A stretch of 64,000 nucleotides of DNA. Origin: Ptychodera flava (taxonomy: Eukaryota; Hemichordata; Enteropneusta; Ptychoderidae). Positions 23,801-33,862 of this stretch are shown here, one piece after another (positions within the stretch are counted from its first letter, which is position 1; every line of letters starts with the position of its first letter). The notes beneath the pieces were generated by a model, which did not search any database, was not told the DNA's origin, and saw only the letters and a program-made list of their open reading frames with translations. The position numbers and the translations under genes were made by a program. The DNA lies in assembly GCF_041260155.1 (NCBI RefSeq), contig NC_091936.1:41942963-42006962 (forward strand), in the 5' to 3' direction.

Positions 23801-26800
23801 GTGATGTCTATTTGTCCAAATCATAAAAAAGTTACAGAAAATTCTTAAAATTAGTAAAATGTTGCACCAAAGTTTTGGTGGGAAAAATTACAACTCTCTA
23901 AGGGCTAATATCAGTTGATAGAATTTTTTTCCCGTCCTGTTAAGTGAAAATATAATTTCTGTATTTATGCAAATTAGCATTTCACATTTGTTTCTCATAA
24001 AACCGGGTATATATAAAGAAAGGGGTTATGCTTTGTAAACTAATATAGGATTAAGATCATGTAGTATGCTGAGTCACATAAATATGGTCTAAAAAGACAT
24101 AAAGGTTACTAAAATTGTCAAAAGGTGTCACATATTTTGCTTTAATTTATATGAACAAATCAGGAAAAGGACATTTAATTTTTGTATCAATGTAAGTCAC
24201 AGGAAACTTTTCTTCTGAGTATGAAGTATCATTTTCAGTCGTGTTTGGTTCAAAGGAAAACTACCTGTCTTGCCTGTCACTTTGATATTCTGACAATTAT
24301 GAACAAATCTATTTTCACTGTTCTCAGATCAGCTGGAGCAAGTCTCAGGCGATACAATGAAGCAGCTTGATTCAAGATATCCATGACTTACTGGATGACT
24401 GGAAAGAATCTCTCGCAGACTGTGATCACATCTTTCTTCGGGCACCAAGTTTTAACAAAGCGATCTTCTTCAGTGGAAAGAATGCCCACTTCAGCAAGAA
24501 AGACCCTCGTTTCATAACCATCCCATTCTCCACAAGGAGGCCGACATTTGCCGAAGTGAAGAGGGTCCATGCAGAACTCATGACTGTCGAGTGCTATGGC
24601 AACGAGGAAGACGTGGCAGACTTGTTGCCATGGTCACCCAAACCAAAAGCGATACCCCGGAGGTTATCCAAGCAGAAAGTCATGGTCAGGGAAAATGGTG
24701 AGAATGGAAATGGTAGAGTAATAATGGCCGCATTGCAAGCGTCTTGGCGACTGAAGATGGGCGACATTCTGAAGTTAAACAAGGAATTGTAAAAGATCCT
24801 CAGAAATTTCATAAGGACTCTCGTCCAAAAGATGGAGGTACTGAAATCTCATCAGTTACAGATAGAAACAATAGAGATACAAAAAGCAAGGATGGCAGAG
24901 GTGAAAGGTCACCTGAAAAGGAAACAAAAACAGATGAAGTAAAAGGAATACTAGATTCTGAGACACCAAATGAAAGCATCGAACAACTTGAATCAGGTAA
25001 AAAAAAATCAAACTTGAAAATTGAGTATCAAAACATTATCACAGAATAACTCAGGTGATGAACATCACCCTCTTGAGTTGAATCACTCAATTAAATTGCT
25101 TTACTTACTGAACTGCGTTACTGGCAGTGATTCAGTCCAAGAACTCACTATTTTTTTTTTCAAACAGATTCTGATGATGAAACCAATGCTGAAGACACCC
25201 TTGCTTTAGAGACTGTTGAGACGGAAACTAGTACCCTACATCTCAGGGAGTTTGAAAATGTGAGGAATAAACCCAAGAATAAAAGAAACCTGGTGTGCAG
25301 AAGAAAGAGAAAAGCGTTGTTGAAGAGGAAAATAGGCCAGGTGAGAATGAATGTGTGATTCAAAAACGATTTACAGACTAATTTTTTACATGGCAGTTGA
25401 CTTGTCCTGTCACTTTTAAACCTTGATTTTTAACTGAGACGAAATGCATATATAGCATTGAAAATACAGACAAGCAAAAGTGTTCTCTGTCGTGATAAAG
25501 TATTGTTTACTCTGTATAGTTGTCTTCATGTCACAATACCAGTATCTGTCTTCTTGTAATATTTGTCTGTACACATACATATACATGTAGGGGTGTCCTT
25601 TGTAAAACCTGACACGTGAGTTATAGGCTGTATACAGGTTTGTAGCTGTGATATATACCAGCCCGTTACTTCTCAGAAAATCCACAGTGACACCAATGCA
25701 AACAATGTCATACTTCTTTGAAATCCTGATCTGTACTGGTCACTTTGATCATTTAGTGCAGTATATTGATCACTTAAATATTATGATAGTCAAATCATAA
25801 TTATGATAACCAAAATCGCAGAAATGTAACTTACTGAATGGCAAATTCTGTGGACATTTACTTCAAAATGGAATTCTCAATCTGGGTTTCAGGAAGCGCC
25901 CTCTATCAACTAAGGAATGACCTGTATACTGCATGTAAGACAGGAGATGAAGACATGATGATGTCATTGCTAAAGACAATGTCAGAGACTGGGAAAGCAG
26001 ACAAGGATTCTCTGACTATTGTAGAAGATGCCACTAACAAAATCACAGATACTGAAATCGATGTTGCTTGGGAAACAGATACAGTCACAAGGACAGACAC
26101 TGATGACAGTGCGGTAAAGGAAGCTACCTCGGAAAACATGGAAACTTCAGAAAATGAAACACAAAAGTCTTCCCAACCAGGCGATGAAAAGATTCCACAG
26201 CAAAATGATCAAACTTCCATTGGTTCAGGAGCTGATCCTGGAAAGGATGCAGTATCTTTGCCTTCCATGGAGAGAGCTGAGATTCTCAATGACTCTTTTG
26301 CCAGTGATGGTAGAACTTTACTGCACATAGCAGCCAAGGCTGGACAGAGGAAAATTATCCGCATTCTGCTGGAATCTGGTGCAGATCCAGCTATCAGGTT
26401 AGAAAGCATAATGTAATATAATTCTTGCGTTTCGCAAATTGCAGATGATAGCCTGAGCTTGACAAAAAGAACTTTTTTTAATTTGTATTAGTCCCGGCAC
26501 TATACCATAGTGTTTCAAAGGTCTGTCTTTTCAACCTTGACTGTGTAGTGATGTCTGTTCTCTCAACCTTAACTGTGTAGTGGTGATGTCTATGTTAAGA
26601 TTATTATGGCAAAGTAAGTAGAGTTGTGGGGTAGGGGGGTATGGTTGGCTGAGGAGAAAAATTAGTTAATTTCCATCGTGAATCCAATTTAAAAATTGTT
26701 CGTTTGAAGCCCAAGGTGTGTTGTACCCATATGTTGAGTTTTGTTGTCCCACGGACACCGTCCGGGGGGACTTATAGGTTTGGTCATGTCCGTGCGTGCG

Positions 26801-29800
26801 TCCATGCGTGCGTGGTGCGTCCGTTCCGTCCGTTCACACAGATATCTCAGAGATGCAAGAAGCGATTTCATTCAACTTGGTACAAGGATTACTTCATATG
26901 TCATACAGATGCACGTCGATTTGTTTTGGGATACATCCAATATGGCCGCCAGGCGGCCATTTTATTACGATTTTTTCATGTACAGAGCCATAACTCAGAC
27001 ATGTTTCAACCAATTTTATTCAAAGTTGGTACAAAGACATTGACCAATGTCATAGATATGCACGTCAATTTTTTTTGTGATACGATCCATATGGCCGCCA
27101 GGCGGCCATTTTATTATGATTTTTTCATGTACAGAGCCACAACTCAGACATGTTTCAACCGATTTTATTCAAAGTTGGTACAAGGACATTGACCAATGTC
27201 ATAGATATGCACGTCAATTTGTTTTGTGATACGATCCAATATGGCTGCTGTGTGGCCATTTTGTTACAATTTTTTCATATACAGAGGCATAACTCAGGCA
27301 TATCTCAACTGATTTTATTCAAAGTTGGTACAAGGACATTGACCTATGTCATACATATGTACGTCGATTTTTTATGTGATACGATCCAATATGGTTGCTA
27401 GGCAGCCATTTTATTACGATGTTTTCATGTACAGAGCCATAACTCAGACATATTTCCACCAGTATCATTCAAAGTTGACATTGACCTATTTCATACATAT
27501 GCTCGTCAATTTGTTTCACGTCATGTAGCAGTAACATGTCAATTATTGAAGTTTCGTAAGTAGGCTGATATGTCAAGAAATATGTACTGCATCAAATTCA
27601 TGAAACTTTATACAGATGTTAACCGATGTTAAGCTCACATTGCTTTAACATTGAAAAAGACATTTATCAGTGTCATTTTAATTAATTTGTAATTGCATAA
27701 GTAATGAACTTTCCTAATTAGGGTGATATAGCCACAAATTAATACAACGTTAAATGTGATGAAACTTGATACAGATGTTGATCTCATAGTGTTGTAAATA
27801 CTGCATCAAACTTTATGAAATATGGTACCAGTGATAATCTGTTAAGTGTTAGAATTGTATGCAAAATGTTTTGCAACATCCTCTTGATTAATTCCTAGTT
27901 GACTCATTTTATGAACTTTAGGATGGTGGCCTACATTGGTTTTATGTTTTCATCACCATGGAACTCATTCTTGGCCATTGAGCGCCATCTGTATCAAAGT
28001 ATTTTTATCACAGACCTAATTAATGAAGAGGACTCTATCCTCTCTGAGGACATGTAATCAAAGTACCCATTATTAACAAGTGGGGACTGTGTCATCAACG
28101 ATTGACTTGTTATTTGGTAGAATTAATCCAGGTGAAATTATTGTCCAGCTTTGAACATTGTTCTACTGTAGTAGTACAACTACAAAATCGGACAGTTGTT
28201 GCTGTAATGTTAAAAAATTAACATACTGCCATTAAACTTCAAAGTAGTGACATAACCAGAAAGCAAACATACAGTTATAACAATGAAAAAACAACAAATA
28301 ATCCCAGCCATAAATGTATTTTTTGTAAAAGTCAAAAATCACTGTATATACCAGAAGTCACCATTTACAGTTCATTTTGTTTTACCCTCAAGTAAAAAAC
28401 ACTCTGTCCTGCAATAGACATCTATAATCACTGTTTTTTTCTCACTGGTCTTTGAATCCAGGGATAAAAATGGAAAGTGCAGTTATGCCATATCCATCGA
28501 CAAACCAACTAGGAATGAATTCCGGAAGTTCATGGCAGACTATCCTGATATGTATGATTACACCAAGGCACAGGTATGGAATGCTGTCAGGAAAATGTCT
28601 TCAAAAAAAACAAACCTCAAGAAACTTCCTGACATAATGGTTGTATTCACACTTTATTACTGCTACTGTATTCAAGCCAGTCCTCATAATCAAAGGAAAG
28701 TTTTTAACTAAAAAGTGATCTCTGGAAAAGTGTTTAAAGTACTTGTAACATTGGCATTGACAAGGTTGTACACTTACTGATGTATGTAGCTTTAATTTTC
28801 AAACAAAGCTTAAAACCAATGGTTATGTTAGCTTAGTTCATTCTAATTGCTTCCCCATCTCTTTCTCTCTCAGCACCTACCTACCCCTACAAAGCTTCCA
28901 CCATTGATAATTATCATACCACTGTCTATCAACATTTACAGATACCGAGTCCCTTGACAACAGAAATGGAAAGTGAAAAAGCTGTAAAGATGGCTGAGAA
29001 GAGAAAGGAAAAGAAAAAAGCCAGAAAGGACAAACTAAAGGTAAGGATGCCAGGCACTTCAGACAATTAGGAGACATCCTGTCATATTTCCTGTTCCATC
29101 TCCTCAATTACAGCACCTCGCCCCCACAAGCATTCTATCATGCTGCTTCAGTTATCTTGATTAAGGTAGTGTGTGCCTCAAAAGTGAAAGAAGTAAACTT
29201 TTGCTCAAAATTTCCTCAATGAAATTTCAACCATTCTGTTACTAAATCACAATAAAAATCGGGGTCACTGTACAAAATTTGGAACTAGAGAAACAAATTA
29301 CCCAACATTTTGTGATATTCGAAATTCAAAATGACTGCCATCCCTGTATGACTCTTTGGGAAAAATAACATTTTTTTTTTGAAAACTAAGATGGTGAAAG
29401 TTTTTCTTTTTCTTAGAGCGTTAAAATGAGTCCCAACAAGTGGTAGATCAGAAAAGAATTGTAGAAATTTGAGAGTCTGAATATCTGTCCCCGAGGCGTG
29501 TTCTGCATTTAATTCGTCTCTGTGGATTTTCTATTTCATTCTATCTAGGAACAGAAAGCTGAAGACAAAAGAAGAAAGATGAGGAGAAAGAGAAGCAGTG
29601 GTTTGCGTCTCTTAGTGAAAGGGAGAAGAGAGCGTTGGCAGCAGAGAGAAGATTGGCCCAACAGTTAGACGATAAGAACACCAAGTAAGATCACTGTGTT
29701 GGTGTCTGTTATAAATATCAACCTATCAAAGACAAGTATATTGCCGATAATAATCAGAGTGTAGAGCTAAACAGCCAACTCTATGCAGTAATTTCAGGGT

Positions 29801-30344
29801 GGAAACAAAACCCATTCCATTCCATTCCATTTGCAAGAAAGCAACATCAACCATTAAAAGTTGCTTGAATATTCTTACTCATACTTTCAGCATAAAGTTT
29901 TCAGTGAGCTAAATGAATTCTTAAGCCAGTGGGAGTAATATTTTTTGCTTCCAAAAGTCTTGCAGTTGTTTCAACAATTTGCCGCAAGGAGAGATGTGCC
30001 AGAACAAGCACAAGCGATTAACTGTGTCTTTAAGACATACTGATTTACTCTTCAATCATGTGTCTAGTTACTGAAATCCTGTGATGAGAAAAATCTGACA
30101 ATAATTGACAGGTACATGTCAACTTCACACTGGCTGGACTGTGTTTGTAATGCTTATCACAGGGTTAGCTTTCTAAATGTCTTAGTTTCACTCTGACAGG
30201 CGATGCTGGTTGTGTGGAGAAAACCTAGCTGACAAAGTTCCCTTTGAGTACATGGACTTCAAGTTCTGCTCAATAAAATGCTTGAAAGAACACAACACAA
30301 CACAACAACAACAACAAACACAATCAACAGGACAAAGAAGATGA
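17853..30344 (+). CDS. ANKZF1: Ankyrin repeat and zinc finger peptidyl-tRNA hydrolase 1 (Vms1 orthologue), thirteen exons
   Basis: Cytosolic factor of ribosome quality control that frees nascent chains from peptidyl-tRNA on stalled 60S subunits and works with VCP/p97. Exons: 17853-18111, 19357-19436, 19870-19969, 20571-20842, 21240-21355, 23397-23500, 24328-24996, 25168-25340, 25893-26397, 28462-28573, 28942-29040, 29549-29684, 30200-30344; about 924 aa (human 726). Visible in order: C2H2 finger (C100, C103, H116, H122), acidic Ser-rich stretch, VLRF1 domain with TFHRYTVRAKRGSAQ (catalytic-type Gln near 298) and GASLRRYNEA, basic/acidic linker, ankyrin segment DGRTLLHIAAKAG...LLESGADPA, a coiled and VCP-binding segment REKRALAAERRLAQQ, and a Cys-rich end RCWLCG...FCSIKC. 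Five single-base frame losses (about 23416, 24367, 24700-24743, 25281-25285, 29567-29570) interrupt otherwise matching frames; they are probably sequence errors. Confidence 0.95.
18466..18895. repeat. long imperfect inverted repeat in ANKZF1 intron 1
   Basis: The left arm (18466-18642, with gggctcagtctcaaatgttt and atgaaagcc...cagaacagc) pairs with the right arm (18724-18895, with gctgttctggctttcat and aaacattagagactgagccc). The spacer is about 80 bp. It is probably a fold-back-type element; a transcribed intron copy could form a hairpin. Confidence 0.75.
21357..21645. repeat. minisatellite, 32 bp x 9, starting inside the ANKZF1 exon 5 splice donor
   Basis: The unit tgagtcaatgccacagacat plus tcagaaactgac is repeated nine times. 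The first unit begins at the second base of the intron, so the donor GG/GTGAGT is formed partly by the array. Later units have CTGAGT and therefore lack the GT. Confidence 0.95.
21881..22250 (+). mobile_element. MITE family 1 copy in ANKZF1 intron 5
   Basis: Begins ttaagatagaatgtgcctca and ends aggtgcaaacttaa; the internal blocks match the family. Confidence 0.8.
22272..22444. mobile_element. MITE with 26-bp inverted ends enclosing a 26-bp minisatellite
   Basis: The left end tataccacaagattttgacc agttca is inverted at the right as tgaactggtcaaaatcgagt ggtata. The interior (22304-22396) is four copies of tatgtgtggacaagcgcagt tcatta. Confidence 0.75.
23006..23152. repeat. fold-back repeat with about 70-bp arms in ANKZF1 intron 5
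   Basis: The arm from 23006 (aatctcacacaccaaggacc tgggatcagatttctcacac) is matched by the reverse complement ending at 23152. The centre is near cctacggttc (23075-23084). A smaller stem, agtgtggga/tcccacact, lies near 22750. Confidence 0.8.
23726..23909. mobile_element. piggyBac-like MITE (TTAA ends), intron 6 of ANKZF1
   Basis: Starts ttaactctatgagcgccaaa and ends aactctctaagggctaa. The sequence is related to 57660-57880, whose ends TTAACCC/GGGTTAA are cleaner. Confidence 0.6.
26728..28100 (+). mobile_element. long interspersed repeat with 150-bp tandem units, ANKZF1 intron 9
   Basis: Begins with a GC-rich head (tcccacggacaccgtccggg) and a gtccgtgcgtgcgtcc run. It then has five degenerate units of about 150 bp (phase points at 26843, 26992, 27141, 27291, 27441) built around caaagttggtacaaggacat, tcatagatatgcacgtcaat and atatggccgccaggcggcca. 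A T-rich tail region reaches the gaggactctatcctctctga segment near 28070. Open frames across it are repeat artefacts. It resembles repeats I know from marine invertebrate genomes; the class is not established. Confidence 0.6.
29161..29512 (-). mobile_element. MITE family 1 copy in ANKZF1 intron 11
   Basis: Starts ttaaggtagtgtgtgcctca and ends gtccccgaggcgtgttctgc, in reverse orientation. It lies 37 bases before exon 12, so its edge is close to the branch-point zone. Confidence 0.85.
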
Positions 30345-30859
30345 TAATTAGTAAATTGTCAAATCAAAGTTATTCTCAGTGGTGTTGTTTTAGGACCAAG
30401 ATGTAAAGCCTATCATGTCATGTCAAGTGATCAGCCATTGTCAATAATTTGAACATGAACTTGTGTTACTTGTCAGCTTTAATGAAAAAATTCACAACTA
30501 ATCTTTACTGAACGGAATCCATAATGGCTGAAAATGAAACATTGCACATGACCTTTGACCTCTGGGAAGTTGTGATGATACCTTTCTCTTTTGACTCAAA
30601 TGAACTTTGACCTAGTCACAGTTGAACTGAAATAAATTTGTTGATGAAATACAATTCATACAAGATCAAATCTTGAAATGACGTTGCTTATGTTGCACAA
30701 TTAACAAAAGAGATAGATTGACAGGCAGCTCCAAAACTGACCATAGATTACAAGAAAACTATATGAATAAATCGGCTGAGAGAGTCCATCTTTACCGAGA
30801 GGAGTTTATCAGTTTTCTGAACAATTATGTATCTTTTATGCTAATTTAAGTCAAAGTTT

Positions 30860-30865
30860 AATAAA
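30860..30865 (+). other. poly(A) signal candidate of ANKZF1
   Basis: AATAAA about 0.5 kb after the stop. An alternative AATAAA occurs near 30632. Confidence 0.4.
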
Positions 30866-31233
30866 ATTATAGTGAACAAATAGTAATGATTGGTTATGCA
30901 GTTTTCTTCATTGATATTACCCCTGAGCATCAGAAAAAGAGATCAAATTTTCAGATAATCAGGATTATATATATTTTTTGTAAATAGCTTTTCACTTAAC
31001 ACTTTTTGATCAATCCCAAACTGAATTCTGTACTTGGTTAAATACAAATGTAAAGTCATGTCTGCTACACAATCCAGTGTGTTTATGTATTTCATGATTT
31101 TCAAGAAAAGCAGCCATTTGCCAAGAAGTAAAGAGGAAAAGTTGACACCAGGCTTGCTTGCTTTACAACCAAAAGTCCGTACTACTTTAACATACAAAAA
31201 GATCAAGTGATTTGAAGCTCTCTGTGTTATTTT

Positions 31234-31578
31234 TTAAGGTAGTATGCACCTTGACATTGAAAGACTTAAACTTTTGCTCAAATTTTGCTCAAGGAATCTT
31301 TCAACAATTTACTTTCATAATCAAGAATAAAATTCAAGCAAATTTTGGTACTAAAACAAATTACCCAAGATTTACTATTTGAAATTCAAAACTTGATGGT
31401 CACCATGGCTGTGTTAACTCTATTGAGAAAAATAAGATTTTTTATCATCATAAAACTAAGAGAATGAAAGTTTTTCTTTCTCAAAGTGCTTCAAAATGAG
31501 CCCCCATGAGTGGTAGATCAGAAAAGAATTAGAAAACTGTGCATCTAAATATATGTCCCTGAGGTGCATTCACCCTAA
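31234..31578 (-). mobile_element. MITE family 1 copy
   Basis: Starts ttaaggtagtatgcaccttg and ends ctgaggtgcattcaccctaa, so both inverted ends are visible. Confidence 0.85.
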
Positions 31579-32159
31579 GAGGTCGAACAAAACTACATTC
31601 ATTCAAGTTGCATATTTATGATTGTGTATATGGAATAATTTTGTTTGACCTTTATTCTGATGGACATATAATCTACGGATATCTGTGTCTGATTATTATC
31701 AGGATATATTCCCAAAAATTATAGATAAATGAACAAAGTACAATAAGATGCAAACCATAGGAACATTGAGAATTGCAATAACCAAGTACAAAAATGTTTT
31801 TTTTTTGTTTTTGGAAATTTAACAGACTGGCAGTAAAATGATGCCAGATAAATCTACCCTATGTTTTGCATTATTCAAATCAAGGTGACTTTCAGTTTAA
31901 ATTTACAATAAAAAATCACACAATTTGCACTCTTCCTAAGTACAAAGCAAGCTTAGATTGTGTGATGCAGGCCAGTGCATTAAACTACAGCTTCGTGGAC
32001 AGTCCATGATGCAGGGGCCAGCTGCAATAAATACATTTATGTAGCTTTCTCTCCACGTGTGTTGCATAAACTTACAACGTACAACATAAAAGTTTTCTAA
32101 AATAGAAAATTTAAACCCAACCAACTACTGGTATTTCATCACGGCTCTACAACTGTGTG

Positions 32160-32345
32160 CATGGTTAACCAAATCCTCACTCGAACCACGATCGCATGTA
32201 TCATGTTGTTTCCTGAGGGCGCCCTGTAAAAGTGACGTCGCCGTGGCCGTGTGTACGCATGCGACGCCCTGACTGCCCGGCGGGCGATACACAAACAGGC
32301 CAGACCGCTATGATGGTTACCAGGAATCACATGGACTCAAGAGGT
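32160..32345 (+). promoter_or_regulatory. CpG-richer candidate promoter of the esterase gene
   Basis: A locally GC- and CpG-rich stretch in AT-rich DNA. It contains a CRE-like TGACGTC (32233-32239) and is followed by a possible splice donor, tcaagag/gtacgc, near 32342. It is 1.5 kb upstream of the coding exon, which itself follows an acceptor-like ttttaatag. Only inference supports this. Confidence 0.3.
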
Positions 32346-33862
32346 ACGCAACTAGCGTTCAGGTTAATCAGAATCTAATTTATCACCAATCATTCTATAT
32401 GCCCATTTTCTAGGTTGCTATTTGTCTCAATGGATCTGATTCCATAGCGAAATTTTACGTAGAATTGACGAGATAGTGTCTAATCGTATCTTATTCATAG
32501 ACAGCTGTCAACCTCAGTTTATTTTGAGAACGAATCGGTCCAGGTGTGTAAATATGACCTTATCATCATGATGACAGGGGTCACGGCGATGATTGCACTG
32601 CATGCACTGTGAAATCACAGGGTTAACATGTCAGGTATACATCCCCCACATGATACCAACACCAATTAATTGCTACTGTTATCGTTCATGTAATTGGACC
32701 TGAACGTTAAGTAACCCCGGGGAAGTGATCCGGTCATCCAGTATCTCCACTTGCCCGCTGGTTTCTTTCCATCACCGGTAGTTCAAGGACAGATGATTTT
32801 GGAATACGTGTTGTATCTCTAGACTGTAAAGATGAAAACAACCTTTAGAGCAGAATAAGTGGGCGGATACAGGGAGATCTTGCTCGACCAGCAGCTGTAG
32901 GTACTCGCCATCCCTTCATGCATCTTTCAAGTTCCATCAATACAGGCAAAAACAAACAAACCGTTTAGTTGTCTGGAATGTCGGACTTGCAGACTTGACA
33001 GTGGTGGAGTAGGACTGTGGCTAGAGCTAGTCTTGTTCTCCACGCCTCCGAATGCTCTCTGCCACGTAAATGAGTGGTATAGTACGCTTCACTTTACATA
33101 TTTACACCGAGGCATGTGGCAAAAATGCAAAATGCCGAAAAGTCCGAAGCTGATTTTCTGAATTTTGCCACGTAACTTATTCCCATGTAAATAGTAAGTA
33201 AACAGCCAGGTCCTTCAAATAAAGTTCATACTCCTAGTATATAAGCTGTATGCCTAGCCACATCGAATCCTCTCCGTTGCAGTAGTTGATGCCACATATG
33301 CAGCTCTGTGAAAATTGCTAACATATAATCTTGTATACTGAAGTCATAATGGATGAAGTCGAAGTAGGTTAAAACATGCAAATTATTGTTGAATTGCCAT
33401 GTGTAAATTTGAAATTATCCTTTAAAGCTCAAAAACTCTTACAATGAATCACACTTACTCTACATGAATTGGTGATGTACATTCAAATTTTCAATTCTAA
33501 CAGATCATGCTACTATTGAGGGTTCAGACTTGTCATCTTGTCGACAATATTTCCTTTAAAATCATTAATAACAAAAACGTCTGTGTTTCATTTGCCCCAG
33601 AGCTGTTTATAAACTGGTTCGGCTTAAGACTTCAAAGAAATTATTAATTCTAGTTCATGAATACTAACCTTTTCCCTATAGATTCAGAGAGTCTAGATTT
33701 CACAGTGCATGTTTATTGTTAGTCATTTTCCAGTCATTACATATTTTATATTTCCTTATACACACTCAGAAATTACTATCTTGTCTTCTGTTTCACATTC
33801 CATTTTAATAGTTGAATGTTGGGGTCCGTCACCGATTTGCTAAAGACACCAAAGTGACCATC

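Larger units (their letters stand above)
30900..33811. other. intergenic / 5' region between ANKZF1 and the esterase
   Basis: Apart from the MITE at 31234-31578 and a CpG-richer patch at 32160-32345, I see no conserved coding segment here. A non-coding first exon of the esterase gene is expected somewhere in this interval. Confidence 0.4.

Noticed and set aside
26704-27192. 162-codon frame with repeated segments
   Set aside because: It reads through the 150-bp tandem repeat; the protein-level repeats only mirror the DNA.
17853-30344. ANKZF1 as a pseudogene because of its frame shifts
   Set aside because: Introns, splice sites and conserved residues are all preserved, and the changes are single-base losses mostly at short runs, which fits sequence error better.
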